A stretch of 64,000 bases of DNA from Allosphingosinicella deserti (GCF_003012735.1 NZ_PXYI01000001.1:806001-870000); one strand, 5' to 3'; counted from the first letter of the stretch, positions 50,516 through 63,129 are shown. Made by a program: numbers and translations. Notes: generated by a model not told the origin, from the sequence alone.

Positions 50516-51679
50516 TCAGGCATAAGCGGCCTCGGCTTCGGCGCGGCTGTCGATGCCGTCGATCCAGGTTTCGAGCACCTGGAGATCGTCGTCGGCGGCA
50601 ACCAGGCTCGCGCGATAGCCGGGCGCGATCCGACCGAGCTCGTTGCCGAGGCCAAGGAATTCGGCCGGGTACAGGCTCGCCATCCGCACCGCTTCGGCGA
50701 GATCGAGTCCGAGCATGGCGACGGCGTTCCTGACCGCGCCGGCCATATCGAGATCGGAGCCGGCGAGGGTGCCGGCATCGTCGACGCAGACGCCGCCCTG
50801 GACGTTGATCGTCCGCCCCTGCAGCGAGAAGGACTTGGTCGCGGCACCGACGGTGGGCATGGCATCGGTGACGAGCATGAAGCGGTTGCGCGGGCGGGCG
50901 CGAAGGGCGATCCCGAGCACCACCGGGGAGACATGGACGCCGTCCACGATAATTCCGCACCAGGCCTGGTCGTCGTCGAGAACGGCGCCGACGACGCCCG
51001 GCTCGCGGCTGCCGAGCGGCGACATCGCATTGAAAAGATGGGTGACTCCGCGCAGGCCTCGATCAAGCGCCTCGCGCATGATTTCGTAGCTCGCGTTGGT
51101 GTGGCCGGCGCAGACCAGCAGTCCGGCCTTCGCAAGATCCTGCAGCGCCTCGGGGGTGATCCGTTCCGGCGCGAGCGTGACCATCCGCTTGCCGCGGCCG
51201 GCAGTCTTGAGGATCGCGAGGTCGCGCGGATCGGCCCGGCGGATGTGATCGGCAGCGTGAATGCCCTTGCGCTCGACATTGAGGAACGGCCCCTCGATGT
51301 GGATGCCGAGCACGCCGGGGACGTTCGCGGCAATCGCGGAATCAACGGCCGCGATGCAGCGTTGTACGGTTTCGAGATCGTCGCTGATCAGGGTCGGCAT
51401 GAAGCCGGTGGTGCCGAATGGGCGATGCGCCTTGCCGATCGCCTCGATGCCCGCAGCTGTCGGCGTTTCGTTGAACAGCACGCCGCCGCCGCCATTCACC
51501 TGCGTGTCGATGAAGCCGGGGACGAGCAACGCGTTGCCGAGATCGCGCCGCTCCATGCCGATCGGAACGTCGTCACGGCCAACAAGGGCAGAGATGCGCC
51601 CCTTGTCGACGATGACAACGGTGTCGGTGCGGAAGCCGTCGTCGAGGAGGACGCGTCCGTTGGTCAGCGCAATGGCCAT
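50516..51679 (-). CDS. nagA: N-acetylglucosamine-6-phosphate deacetylase
   Basis: 387 residues, normal length. It has the amidohydrolase TIM barrel with LVPGFIDTQVNGGGGV, HIEGPFLN (metal-binding Glu), CAGHTNA and THLFNAMSPLGSREPG, then LVTDAMPTVGA with the catalytic Asp. It removes acetate from GlcNAc-6-phosphate. ATG overlaps the stop of the SIS gene (51679-51681). Confidence 0.95.
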   Translation of the reverse strand: MAIALTNGRVLLDDGFRTDTVVIVDKGRISALVGRDDVPIGMERRDLGNALLVPGFIDTQVNGGGGVLFNETPTAAGIEAIGKAHRPFGTTGFMPTLISDDLETVQRCIAAVDSAIAANVPGVLGIHIEGPFLNVERKGIHAADHIRRADPRDLAILKTAGRGKRMVTLAPERITPEALQDLAKAGLLVCAGHTNASYEIMREALDRGLRGVTHLFNAMSPLGSREPGVVGAVLDDDQAWCGIIVDGVHVSPVVLGIALRARPRNRFMLVTDAMPTVGAATKSFSLQGRTINVQGGVCVDDAGTLAGSDLDMAGAVRNAVAMLGLDLAEAVRMASLYPAEFLGLGNELGRIAPGYRASLVAADDDLQVLETWIDGIDSRAEAEAAYA

Positions 51680-52722
51680 CAGATCGTCTCCGTCACCTTG
51701 GAAAGGTGCGGCGGCCGATCGGGATCGAAGCCACGCGCGAACGAAAGGGCGTTTGCGGCGCGATAGAAGCTCTGGATCTGGAGGATCGGCTGGAGCGCCG
51801 GGTGCGAGTCGACGCAGGGCAGGGTGATCGAACCGGCAGGCCCTTCGCCAGCAACCGCGACGTGGCTGCCGCGCGCGACCAGCTCTGCAACGAGATCGGT
51901 GACGCCCTGCGCGGTCCGATCCCGCTGGCGGAAGACGACGATCGGAAAGCCCTTGCCGATGATCGCCATCGGGCCGTGACGAACCTCGGCGGCGCTGAAG
52001 GCCTCGGCGTGGAGCCCGCAGGTCTCCTTGAGCTTCAGCGCGGCTTCCTGGGCGACGCCGAGGGCGATGCCGCGGCCGATCGTGTAGAGGTTGGAGCGTT
52101 CACGCAGCAGATCGACCAGCGGGCTCCAATCGAGGTCCCAGGCCTGGCGGAGCAGGGCAGGTGCCTCGGCGAGAGCCGCGCGCAGCGGATCGTCATCGGC
52201 CCACTCGGCAACGAGGCCGGTGATTGCCGTCAGCGATGCGATGTAGGATTTGGTGGCGGCAACGCTGAGCTCCGGTCCGGCGTTGAGCGGGATCACTTCG
52301 TCGGCGAGCGCAGCCAGAGGCGAATCGGGTTGATTGACGAGGACGATGACGTAGGCGCCCGCATTTCGCGCAGTTTCGACCGAAGCGAGCAGATCCGGGC
52401 TCTTGCCCGACTGGGAGATGGCGATGCACAGGGCACCGTCCAACCGCGGCTTCGCTTCGTAGACCGAGGTGATCGACGGCGCCGCGGACGCCGTCGTGAC
52501 CCCTGCCTTGGTTTCCATCAGATATTTGGCGAAGGTCGCGGCGTGATCGGAGCTGCCGCGAGCGCAGGTGACGACCAGTTGCGGGTTCAGCGTGCGCAGC
52601 CGCGCGCCGATCCGCTGGAACTGGGCACGGCTTTCATCGTGCTGACGAGCGACGGCATCCGCTGCCTCGGCGGCTTCGGAGAACATGCGGCTTTGGGTCG
52701 ACAGAGAAGCGTTCATTTTCAT
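51679..52722 (-). CDS. SIS-domain glucosamine-6-phosphate deaminase (NagB-II type)
   Basis: 347 residues with two SIS domains. The first has QLVVTCARGSSDHAATFAKYLME near 50 and CIAISQSGKSPDLLASVETARNAGA near 99; the second has YTIGRGIALGVAQEAALKLKET and AEVRHGPMAII. It lacks the glutaminase half of GlmS, as the sphingomonad/Shewanella deaminase NagB-II (earlier called AgaS-like). It should convert GlcN-6-P to fructose-6-P and ammonia. Overlaps the GntR gene by four bases. Confidence 0.88.
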   Translation of the reverse strand: MKMNASLSTQSRMFSEAAEAADAVARQHDESRAQFQRIGARLRTLNPQLVVTCARGSSDHAATFAKYLMETKAGVTTASAAPSITSVYEAKPRLDGALCIAISQSGKSPDLLASVETARNAGAYVIVLVNQPDSPLAALADEVIPLNAGPELSVAATKSYIASLTAITGLVAEWADDDPLRAALAEAPALLRQAWDLDWSPLVDLLRERSNLYTIGRGIALGVAQEAALKLKETCGLHAEAFSAAEVRHGPMAIIGKGFPIVVFRQRDRTAQGVTDLVAELVARGSHVAVAGEGPAGSITLPCVDSHPALQPILQIQSFYRAANALSFARGFDPDRPPHLSKVTETI

Positions 52723-53453
52723 CCGTTCAGTTCCGCGACGAAATCATAGGCATCGCCGCGATAGTAAGATTGGGTTGTTTCAACGGCGCGACCATCTTCC
52801 AGGAACGCGCGCCGCTCGATGAAGAGCCCGGGCGATCCCGGCTGGATGCCGAGCAAGGCGGATTGGGTTTCGTTGAACAGCACGGCGCGGAGCCGTTGCA
52901 GCGCGCGCCTCGGCCGGCAGCCGGCGGCATCGAGCGCCTCGTAGAGCGATTCTCCGACATCGTCGGCCGATGCCAGGCAGAAGCCGGAGATGGTCGATTG
53001 CTCCAGCGCCATCGGCTCCTCGTCGGCATAGCGGACGCGGCTGAAGCGATAGACCCGGGTGCCCGGGCTGAGCCCGAGCATCAGCGATTCGTCCGGAGTC
53101 ACCGCGCCTTCGGATCGGCTCAGCCACTTGCTATGCGACGTGCGCCCCCGCGCCGCCATGTCCTCCGTGAACGAGGACAGCATCGAGAAGCTCTTTTCCA
53201 CCCGGCGGGCGACGAAGGTTCCCGCGCCCTGCCGGCGGGTGAGCAGCCCGTCGGCGACGAGACCATCAAGCGCCTTGCGCACCGTGATCCGCGACACCGC
53301 AAGCTGCTCCGCCAGATCGCGCTCCGGAGGCAGCGGATCGTCGGCGCGGAGAACATTGTTCTCGATCGCCTGCCGGATCGCCTTTCGGAGTTGATGGTAG
53401 AGCGGTGTCTCGAGCCCGCTGTCCAGCGCACCGATCTTGTCGATCAAGCTCAT
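52719..53453 (-). CDS. GntR/HutC-family regulator of the amino-sugar operon (NagR-like)
   Basis: 244 residues from ATG 53453 (GGAGAGG upstream). The winged helix is at about 15-80 (LYHQLRKAIRQAIENNVL, LPPERDLAEQLAVSRITVRKAL, GLLTRRQGAGTFVA), followed by a UTRA ligand domain (SKWLSRSEGAVTP, RVYRFSRVRYADEEPMALE). NagR/YvoA-type regulators of this class sense GlcN-6-P or GlcNAc-6-P. First gene of the operon, divergent from a TonB receptor. Confidence 0.9.
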   Translation of the reverse strand: MSLIDKIGALDSGLETPLYHQLRKAIRQAIENNVLRADDPLPPERDLAEQLAVSRITVRKALDGLVADGLLTRRQGAGTFVARRVEKSFSMLSSFTEDMAARGRTSHSKWLSRSEGAVTPDESLMLGLSPGTRVYRFSRVRYADEEPMALEQSTISGFCLASADDVGESLYEALDAAGCRPRRALQRLRAVLFNETQSALLGIQPGSPGLFIERRAFLEDGRAVETTQSYYRGDAYDFVAELNG

Positions 53454-53600
53454 CGCGACCTCTCCCCGATATTTCCGGTAACATAGGACCAATGGCGTAC
53501 CAAAAGCCAGTGCTTTTGCGGGGGAGGTGAATTCTGCACGCTTGACGAGTTCCGGCAAAGAGAGGATGGTCATATCCAATCAGTGTTGAATACGAAAGAG

Positions 53601-53609
53601 GGTACTACC
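53601..53609. promoter_or_regulatory. Possible GntR operator half-pair
   Basis: GGTACTACC is a short perfect inverted repeat in the 188-base region between the GntR and TonB-receptor starts; a related GACCAATGGCGTACC lies near 53488. HutC-type sites are of this kind, but the match is weak. Confidence 0.3.
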
Positions 53610-53641
53610 AATCATACGATAAAATAGCAGGGAGACAAAAA

Positions 53642-56353
53642 ATGGTGTTGCGCACGATAATGGTGGCGTCGGCAAGTTTGCTGGCGATCGGAGCAAGCGG
53701 GGCGGCGCAGGCGCAGGCGAGCGGGGGTGACGGCGCGCCGAGCGATCAGCCTCCAGGCGGAACCCAGTCTTCCCAATCGGTGAGCGAGGACGAAATCGTC
53801 GTCACCGGCATTCGCGGCTCTCTGCGCCAGGCGATCGAGGCCAAACGCCAGTCGGATGTCGTCTCCGACGTGATCACCGCCGAGGATATCGGCAAGTTCC
53901 CCGACAAGAATGCGGCCGAGGCGCTGCAGCGTATTCCGGGCATCGTCATCAATCGCGAATTCGGCGAAGGCGAGCGGGTCAGCCTCCGGGGTACTGCCCC
54001 GAACCTCACCCGAACCTTGCTCAACGGCCATGCGGTGGCGACGGCGGACTGGTTCATCCTCGAACAACTCGCCGCAACGCGAAGCTTCAACTATCTCACT
54101 CTGCCCGTCGACGTCGTCGGCCAGATCGACGTCTACAAGAGCCCGCAGGCCGACGTCGAGGAAGGCGGCATCGGCGGCACGATCAACGTGCATACCCGCA
54201 ATCCGCTCGATCTCGCGCCCTTCGTCCTCACCGGCTCGCTGCAAGGTGCCTATACGGAGAAATCGGACTCGCTCGATCCGCAGGCCTCCGCGCTGATCAG
54301 CTGGAAGAACGAGGCCGAGACGATCGGGCTGCTGTTCGGAGCCGTCTACCAGAAGCGCGACATCCGCCGCGACGGTGTCGAAGTGCTCGGCTATTTCACA
54401 CCGGCCGGGGCACCCGCAGGGACGGCGCAGGTGCCGTCACTGATCGGATCGGCGCTGTTCCAGCAGGAGCGGGAACGCTACGGCGCCAACACCACGCTGC
54501 AATTCCGCCCGTCGGATCAGCTGGAGATCAACCTTACCGGCCTTTATTCGCATTTCGGCGCGAACAACTTTAACCAGAACTATCTGGCCTGGGGCAGCAA
54601 CGCACTGGGCGGCGGCGGCACTTTGACCAATGCCACCGTTGAGGACGGCACCGTGGTGAAAGGCCGGATCACCTCGGCACCAGGGGGACGCGCGGTCGTG
54701 TACGACGCGATCGACCGCGAGGCCTTTGCCGAAAATTGGTCCGCAGATTTCGATACCGTTTACCGGCCGACCGAGACCTCCAAGATCCACCTGAAGCTCG
54801 GCTACACCAAGGCGAGCGGCGACACCGAGTCGCAGCCTTTCTACGAGGGCGGCGCTCCCGGTGCGTTCGACTTCAATCTGACCGGGCGCGTGCCGCAGGT
54901 GACCTTCATCGGCGTCGATCCCACCGATCCGAGCGATCTCGCGTTCGATTTCGCATCGCTCCACAAGATTACCAACGACGATAAGGAAAAATACGCCTAT
55001 CTCGATTTCGAGCAGGAGGTCGGTTGGGGCCCGGTCCGCGCGCTGAGCGCAGGCCTCAAATATACCGACCACGATCGCGTCACCCGGTTCGATGCGACCA
55101 CCTATGGCGGCTTCTTCCTGCCGCTGCTGGCGTCCGGATGCGGCGGCCCGTGCACGTCGCCCTTCTTCGCCGGTAAGCCTACTCCAAGCAACTTCCTGAA
55201 CGACCTTGCCGAGCCGGGAACGCTGACGAACTTCTTTCAGATCGACCGGAAGAAACTGCGCAACACCTTCTTCGCATTGCCGGCGGAGGTGCGCGCCCGG
55301 ATCCCCAATCCGCCGGAAAACTACTCGATCAACGAGAAAGCCTATGGCGGCTACGTGATGGCGACGCTCGGGCAGGACGGCGGCAAGTGGAGCGGCAATA
55401 TCGGCGTGCGGGTGATCCGGACCGACCAGACGTCGCGCGGCAACATCGTCGGCGCGGCCGGACCGGGGGCGATCTCAAACGCGTTCGGCGACTTCATCCC
55501 GGTCGTCGTCGAGCGCTCCTATACCGACGTGCTGCCGAGCGCGAATGTGAAGTTCGATCTGTCTGACCAGTTCGTCCTGCGCCTCGGCGCCGGCGAAACC
55601 ATGGCGCGCCCCGACTTCACCGACATCGTGCCGCGGGTGAGCCTCAATCCGGGAACACTCACCGCCGATGCCGGCGATCCGTTCGTCGATCCGTTTCGTG
55701 CGACAACGGCCGACGTGTCGCTGGAATGGTATCCCGATCGCGACACGATCGTCGCGCTCGCGCTCTATTACAAGGATATCGAGTCCTACATCGTCAACAG
55801 CACGACGCAGGGCATCTTCCCGGTGCAGACCGCGACTCCGAACCTCTCACGCTGCACGCCGGTGGCGGGCTCCACCGACAATCTCTACAATTGCGTGTTC
55901 GACGTGAACCGGCGCTCGAACGGCGGCGGCGGCACCAACAAGGGCTTCGAGATCCAGGCGTCACGGCCGGTGTGGGGCGGGTTCGGCGTGCAGGCCAACT
56001 ACACCTATTCCGACGCAAGCTCCTCGGGCGGCGATCCGATCCCGGGCAATTCCAAGCACTCGCTCAACCTCACCGGTTATTACGAGAATGACTGGCTGAG
56101 CGCGCGCCTGGCCTACAATTACCGCTCGAGCTTCTTCATCAACATCGACCGGGCGACGCCGCTGAACCAGGGATCGACGGAATCGCTCGATGCGTCGATC
56201 AACATCGACGTGATTGACAACGTCACCCTGACGTTCGACGCGGTCAATCTGACCAACGACAAGATTTTCCAATATGCCGGAACGCAGACGCGGTTCCGGG
56301 CAATGTACGACAATGGACGCCAATTCTATTTCGGCGTGCGCCTGCGCTACTGA
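53642..56353 (+). CDS. TonB-dependent receptor of the amino-sugar locus
   Basis: 903 residues. Signal peptide (ending AAQAQA), TonB-box-like DEIVVTGIRGSLRQAIEAK, and the plug of the Caulobacter/Xanthomonas receptor class (VVSDVITAEDIGKFPDKNAAEALQRIPG spread over 75-102, with VSLRGTAP). The barrel ends FGVRLRY. Position divergent from GntR/NagA/NagB-II genes suggests chitin oligomer uptake. GGGAG lies ahead of the ATG. Confidence 0.92.
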   Translation: MVLRTIMVASASLLAIGASGAAQAQASGGDGAPSDQPPGGTQSSQSVSEDEIVVTGIRGSLRQAIEAKRQSDVVSDVITAEDIGKFPDKNAAEALQRIPGIVINREFGEGERVSLRGTAPNLTRTLLNGHAVATADWFILEQLAATRSFNYLTLPVDVVGQIDVYKSPQADVEEGGIGGTINVHTRNPLDLAPFVLTGSLQGAYTEKSDSLDPQASALISWKNEAETIGLLFGAVYQKRDIRRDGVEVLGYFTPAGAPAGTAQVPSLIGSALFQQERERYGANTTLQFRPSDQLEINLTGLYSHFGANNFNQNYLAWGSNALGGGGTLTNATVEDGTVVKGRITSAPGGRAVVYDAIDREAFAENWSADFDTVYRPTETSKIHLKLGYTKASGDTESQPFYEGGAPGAFDFNLTGRVPQVTFIGVDPTDPSDLAFDFASLHKITNDDKEKYAYLDFEQEVGWGPVRALSAGLKYTDHDRVTRFDATTYGGFFLPLLASGCGGPCTSPFFAGKPTPSNFLNDLAEPGTLTNFFQIDRKKLRNTFFALPAEVRARIPNPPENYSINEKAYGGYVMATLGQDGGKWSGNIGVRVIRTDQTSRGNIVGAAGPGAISNAFGDFIPVVVERSYTDVLPSANVKFDLSDQFVLRLGAGETMARPDFTDIVPRVSLNPGTLTADAGDPFVDPFRATTADVSLEWYPDRDTIVALALYYKDIESYIVNSTTQGIFPVQTATPNLSRCTPVAGSTDNLYNCVFDVNRRSNGGGGTNKGFEIQASRPVWGGFGVQANYTYSDASSSGGDPIPGNSKHSLNLTGYYENDWLSARLAYNYRSSFFINIDRATPLNQGSTESLDASINIDVIDNVTLTFDAVNLTNDKIFQYAGTQTRFRAMYDNGRQFYFGVRLRY

Positions 56354-56396
56354 TCAACGATAGGGTCTCACTCCGGGCAGGGACATGCAGATGCCG

Positions 56397-57419
56397 TCAT
56401 GCACGGCAGATGCGGTTCCTGCCCTTTTTCTTGGCCCGGTAGAGAAGCTCGTCGGCCTGGCTGATCAGCGGCGTCGCGCCGGCACGCCCCTCGGCGATCC
56501 CGGCCGAGAAGGTGATGATGCCGATCCGCGCGCCATTGTCGCGGTCGTGAAGGACTCGTCGCTCGAGCTCCATCCTTGCTTGCTCGAGACAGCGCTCCGC
56601 ATCGGCGGCCCGCACCTTCTCGAACACGACGACGAATTCCTCGCCGCCGAACCGCGCCACGAGATGGCCGCCGCAGAAGTGGCGCAACGTATCGGCGATG
56701 ACCCTCAGCACTCGGTCGCCGACTTCGTGCCCGTGCCCGTCATTGACCTGCTTGAATCGATCCACGTCGCACAGCCCGATGCTTACGGCGGCGTTCTCAC
56801 GCTCCAGCGCCTGCCAGCGCATGTCGAACCCGCGACGATTGAGCAGGCCGGTGACCACGTCGGTGCGCGCATCCTGCTCCGCGGCGGCGAGCTTCTCCCT
56901 GAGCGCACTTGCTTCCCGTTCCGCTTCCGCGAGCCTGGTCTCGGCAAGGCGGGTTCGTGCGAGCATTTCGCTGGTGATGGCAAGCAGGCTGGCCTTGGCG
57001 AAGACATCGCCAACCTCCTCGATGGCGGCCGCACCCGATTCTAGGTTGCGCCCATAATCCTCGGTTTCGAGGCGGACGATTTCGATCGTGCGCGCAAATG
57101 CCTCCATCTGGCGGAAGGCAAGATCGAGCTCTTCCGTCTGCGGGCGCACCGGACGCCTGGCGTCGTCCTCGTCGCCGGCGGTCTCCCGGAGCAGCCGATC
57201 GGCTTCGCTCTGCAGCAGCCTGACGCCGTTGAACGTTGCCGCCTCGATCGCTTTGGCGAGCGGTGAATTCGGATTTGCGACTTGCTCGAAGGCGAGCCGA
57301 TAATTGCCCGGCGTCGAGCGCAGCGCATGCGCAGCGAGGAAATGGCCAACCTCGCGGAGAATGCGGGCGTTCTCCTCCTCGATCGATCTGTTCTGCGGAA
57401 ACGGGGTGATGATGCCCAT
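56397..57419 (-). CDS. GGDEF diguanylate cyclase
   Basis: 340 residues from ATG 57419 (an ATG at 57470 is a possible longer start). The N-terminal half is helical without membrane segments (AFRQMEAFARTIEIVRLE, then a coiled coil AETRLAEAEREASALREK). The GGDEF domain starts near 180 (TDVVTGLLNRRGFD) and has the active form FGGEEF, so the protein should make cyclic di-GMP. It stands alone with its own promoter. Confidence 0.9.
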   Translation of the reverse strand: MGIITPFPQNRSIEEENARILREVGHFLAAHALRSTPGNYRLAFEQVANPNSPLAKAIEAATFNGVRLLQSEADRLLRETAGDEDDARRPVRPQTEELDLAFRQMEAFARTIEIVRLETEDYGRNLESGAAAIEEVGDVFAKASLLAITSEMLARTRLAETRLAEAEREASALREKLAAAEQDARTDVVTGLLNRRGFDMRWQALERENAAVSIGLCDVDRFKQVNDGHGHEVGDRVLRVIADTLRHFCGGHLVARFGGEEFVVVFEKVRAADAERCLEQARMELERRVLHDRDNGARIGIITFSAGIAEGRAGATPLISQADELLYRAKKKGRNRICRA

Positions 57420-57618
57420 CGCAATTCCCAAGCCCTCGGAACGGATGATGTTGCAGATTACGGTAACCATAAGGTGAAGATGGTCGTACCGCCTCCGGAA
57501 TAACCGTCGTGAGCGGAGGTGTGCAGCGCGCTCGGGGCGGAGCCGGCGCGGGTGAACGGTTCGTCGCACCGTACGAAAATGCCGGGAACGGCGTTCCGGA
57601 CTTCGCGTTGGACGGGTG

Positions 57619-57813
57619 ATGCGTGATGTTCCCGGAAAGATTGCTGCCGACGAGCTGCGGCGGCGTGCCTCTCACTACCGTCTCCTTGCCCAAGATTGTG
57701 CTTACCCCGAGGGCATAGACCTTCTGCTGCTAATGGCGGAGGTCCACGAGGATGAAGCCACGGCTGCCGACGCGAAGTCGTTCCTCATAGCGCAGCCGAC
57801 GCCCAACGCCTGA
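57619..57813 (+). CDS. Small helical protein, unknown
   Basis: 64 residues from ATG 57619 (GTG 57616 in the same frame). It has DELRRRASHYRLLAQDCAYPEGIDLLLLMAEVHED split over two helices, a pattern seen in small alphaproteobacterial proteins (R-A-x-x-Y-R-x-L-A...). No known function. It lies between a GGDEF and a receiver gene. Confidence 0.6.
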   Translation: MRDVPGKIAADELRRRASHYRLLAQDCAYPEGIDLLLLMAEVHEDEATAADAKSFLIAQPTPNA

Positions 57814-57850
57814 GGGGCTAGCAGCCCCGGCTCCGACACTTCCAGCCGTT

Positions 57851-58228
57851 TCAAGCCACGACCAGGCCGAGTACCTCATCAAGTTCGGCGAAGAGAACGT
57901 CGGGCGCGAAGGGCTTTTCCAAGATCTTGGTCGCGCCGAGCCGCTTGGCATCCACTTCCAGATCGAATTCGGCATGGCCGGTCATCATGATCACAGGCCA
58001 GTCGCACGATTGTCGCCTCAGTTCCCGCAGCGCCGAGAGACCGTCCATCCCCGGAAGGCAGACGTCGAGCAGAACGCAGCCGCGCGGCAACTGCGGGCGG
58101 CGGCGAAGGAATGCGTCCGCGGAGGCAAAATGATCCACCTTCAGGTCCCGCATCTGCAGCAGCACCATCAGCGATCGAGCGACTGCCTCGTCGTCCTCGA
58201 CCAAATACACGCAACATTCGAGGACCAC
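57851..58228 (-). CDS. Stand-alone response-regulator receiver domain
   Basis: 125 residues from GTG 58228 (GTG 58231 also possible; GGGAGG precedes both). A FixJ-like receiver: YLVEDDEAVARSL holds the acidic pair, LLDVCLPGMDG the phosphoryl Asp, VIMMTGHAEFDL the Thr region, and LEKPFAP the Lys. No output domain follows, so it acts by protein contacts or as a phosphate sink. No kinase is adjacent. Confidence 0.85.
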   Translation of the reverse strand: MVLECCVYLVEDDEAVARSLMVLLQMRDLKVDHFASADAFLRRRPQLPRGCVLLDVCLPGMDGLSALRELRRQSCDWPVIMMTGHAEFDLEVDAKRLGATKILEKPFAPDVLFAELDEVLGLVVA

Positions 58229-58407
58229 CACTTGCCCTCCCAACAGGACGTGCCGAACACTGACACGCGCCAACCTTAACAGCGGTTCATGTGCCGTGTT
58301 GCTGAATATCGTGGTCAACACACTGTTTACCGCAAGGATGCGGCTTCGCGGCCACAGCCGATCCACTTTGGATCAATTCTTTGCGCAAAAGGCGCGGCAT
58401 CGGCTGT

Positions 58408-59802
58408 TTACCGGGCGCCGGTGACGGCCCACCAGCCGATACCTGCTGCGGCGCAGGCGGCAAGCACCTTGAACGCCGCAACCTTGAACCGGAACATGGC
58501 GATGATCGCCGCGACAGTCAGGGCAAGGGCCGCGCCGTTCAGGCTGGCCGGTACCGGCAGTTCCGTTCTCACCGCTCCGAACGACCACGGCCGCACCTCG
58601 GCGAAGAGCGTGTGCAGCGCGAACCAGATGGCAAGGTTGAGGATGACGCCGACCACCGCCGCGGTGATTGCGGAGAGCGCTGCCGAAAGCGCCGCGTTAC
58701 CGCGAAGCTTCTCGATGAACGGCGCGCCGAGAAAGATCCAGAGGAAGCAGGGTACGAACGTGACCCAGGTGGTCACCAGGCCGCCAAGCGTGCCCGCGAC
58801 AAGAGGATGGAGACCGGTGGCGGCGCGGGATGCACCCATGAAACCAACGAACTGAGTGACCATGATCAGCGGACCGGGCGTCGTTTCCGCCATTCCCAAG
58901 CCGTCGAGCATCTCTCCAGGGCGCAGCCAGCCGTAGCCCTCAACGGCTTCCTGAGCGACATAAGCGAGGACGGCATAGGCGCCGCCGAACGTGACCACCG
59001 CGAGCTTCGAGAAGAAGATCGCGATGTCGGTGAAAACATTGTCGGGGCCGGCCAGGCCGAATAGCAGGGCGACCGGCGCGAGCCAGAGCAGCAGGAAGAT
59101 TGCGCTGACCTTGAGGGACCAGCGGAGGTCCGGGCGGGCATGGGCCGGGATCTCTTCCCCGAGCACCGTCTCGCTATCCTCGACGATCGGGCCGGGGCCG
59201 GAGCCGTGTCCGCCGCCGATGGCGAAGGCCTCGAGACCGGCACGGCCGCCGAGCCAGCCGACCAGTCCGGCGCCGAAGACGATCAAAGGGAAGGGCGCGT
59301 GGAACAGGAAGATCGCGACGAATGCGGCGGCAGCGATCGCCCGCATCGCGCCGTTGCGAAGGGCGCGACTGCCAATCCGCTTCACGGCCTCGAGCACGAT
59401 TGCGAGCACCGCCGCCTTGAGGCCGAAGAACAAGGCGGCGACCGGACCGACATTGCCGAAGGCGGCATAAAGCCAGGACAAAGCCATGATCGCCACCAGA
59501 CCGGGGAGGATGAACAGCCCGCCCGCGATCAGCCCGCCTTTGGTGCGGTGCATCAGCCAGCCGATATAGGTTGCCAGCTGCTGCGCTTCGGGACCGGGGA
59601 GGAGCATGCAATAGTTCAGCGCATGAAGGAACCGGTGCTCCCCGATCCATTTCTTCTCCTCGACGACGATCCGGTGCATGACCGCGATCTGCCCCGCCGG
59701 CCCACCGAAGCTCAGTGCGGCAACGCGCGCCCAAACCTTGACGGCTTCGGAGAGCGGGATGCCGTGGCGGGGCTGTTCGACAGGTTCCCCGACAATGAAC
59801 AT
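58408..59802 (-). CDS. chrA: Chromate transporter ChrA (two-domain form)
   Basis: 464 residues with two homologous hydrophobic halves. The first half starts WARVAALSFGGPAGQIAVMHR and has CMLLPGPEAQQLATYIGW; the second has FFSKLAVVTFGGAYAVLAYV, GLGMAETTPGPLIMVTQFVGF. These are the paired CHR signatures. It exports chromate (or imports a related oxyanion). The start is 11 bases after the TonB-receptor stop, with GGAGGAGCGGG ahead. Confidence 0.92.
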   Translation of the reverse strand: MFIVGEPVEQPRHGIPLSEAVKVWARVAALSFGGPAGQIAVMHRIVVEEKKWIGEHRFLHALNYCMLLPGPEAQQLATYIGWLMHRTKGGLIAGGLFILPGLVAIMALSWLYAAFGNVGPVAALFFGLKAAVLAIVLEAVKRIGSRALRNGAMRAIAAAAFVAIFLFHAPFPLIVFGAGLVGWLGGRAGLEAFAIGGGHGSGPGPIVEDSETVLGEEIPAHARPDLRWSLKVSAIFLLLWLAPVALLFGLAGPDNVFTDIAIFFSKLAVVTFGGAYAVLAYVAQEAVEGYGWLRPGEMLDGLGMAETTPGPLIMVTQFVGFMGASRAATGLHPLVAGTLGGLVTTWVTFVPCFLWIFLGAPFIEKLRGNAALSAALSAITAAVVGVILNLAIWFALHTLFAEVRPWSFGAVRTELPVPASLNGAALALTVAAIIAMFRFKVAAFKVLAACAAAGIGWWAVTGAR

Positions 59803-59813
59803 CCCGCTCCTCC

Positions 59814-62294
<2,481 letters not shown>

Positions 62295-62373
62295 GAGAAC
62301 CTCCCCTGATGGATCGCGACGCCTCCGGCTGTCCGGTCGGCATCGAATGATGTGGATGTTTGGGATGCGGCGC

Positions 62374-63129
62374 TCAGCCGAGCGCCTGATAAACTCCGTA
62401 CAGGCTGGTGACGGTAAGCAGACAGCCGACGAAAATGAGCAGCGCCTTGCCGGGCGCCTTCTTGACGACGAACGCGCCGAGCGGCGCCGCTATGACGCCG
62501 CCGATCAGCAGGCCGAGCGTCGCTTCGGTGAAGGCCGACCAGCCCAAGCTGGCGATGAAGGTCGCCGAGATGGTGGTGGTCAGCACGAATTCCGACGCGC
62601 TGACAGTGCCGATCGTCTTGCGCGGCTCGTGCCCCTGAACCAGCAGATTGCCGGTCACCACCGCGCCCCAGCCGCCGCCGCCTGCGGCATCGAGGAACCC
62701 GCCCGCAAGGCCGAGCGGCTCGACCATGCGTGCCGCCTTGTGCTCACCGGTGAGATGGAAGCCGCGCCAGATCAGGTAGACGCCGATGATCGCCAGATAG
62801 GCCATCACGAACGGGCGGGCGACGCCGGCGTCGATGTTGCTGAGCAGATAGGCGCCGATGATGCCGCCGATCACGCCCGGAATGACGAGGCGCGCGAACA
62901 GCTTCCAGTCGACGTTGCGATGAAGGATATGGCTGAACCCGGAGACGCCGGTGGTGAAGGTTTCAACGGTGTGCACGCCGGCCGATGCCGCGGCGGGCGG
63001 AACGCCAAGGCTCAGCAGCAAGGTCGACGAGATCACGCCGAATGCCATGCCAAGCGCTCCGTCGACGATCTGGGCGGCAAATCCAACGGCAATGAACGGC
63101 AGGAGATCGAACAGGCTGAAGCCGTCCAT
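62374..63129 (-). CDS. TauE/SafE-family sulfite or organosulfonate exporter
   Basis: 251 residues with about eight transmembrane segments. Start FIAVGFAAQIVDGALGMAFGV is the usual first repeat with IDGxxGMG; second repeat GGFLDAAGGGGWGAVVTGNLL. The family moves sulfite, sulfonates or similar anions. It lies in the YezD-TauE-TonB-ChrA row, all on the minus strand with gaps of 58, 79 and 11 bases. Confidence 0.88.
   Translation of the reverse strand: MDGFSLFDLLPFIAVGFAAQIVDGALGMAFGVISSTLLLSLGVPPAAASAGVHTVETFTTGVSGFSHILHRNVDWKLFARLVIPGVIGGIIGAYLLSNIDAGVARPFVMAYLAIIGVYLIWRGFHLTGEHKAARMVEPLGLAGGFLDAAGGGGWGAVVTGNLLVQGHEPRKTIGTVSASEFVLTTTISATFIASLGWSAFTEATLGLLIGGVIAAPLGAFVVKKAPGKALLIFVGCLLTVTSLYGVYQALG

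Noticed and set aside
49607-51766. 719-codon plus-strand open frame opposite the Gfo/Idh and nagA genes
   Set aside because: It spans two clear minus-strand genes and shows no family signature.
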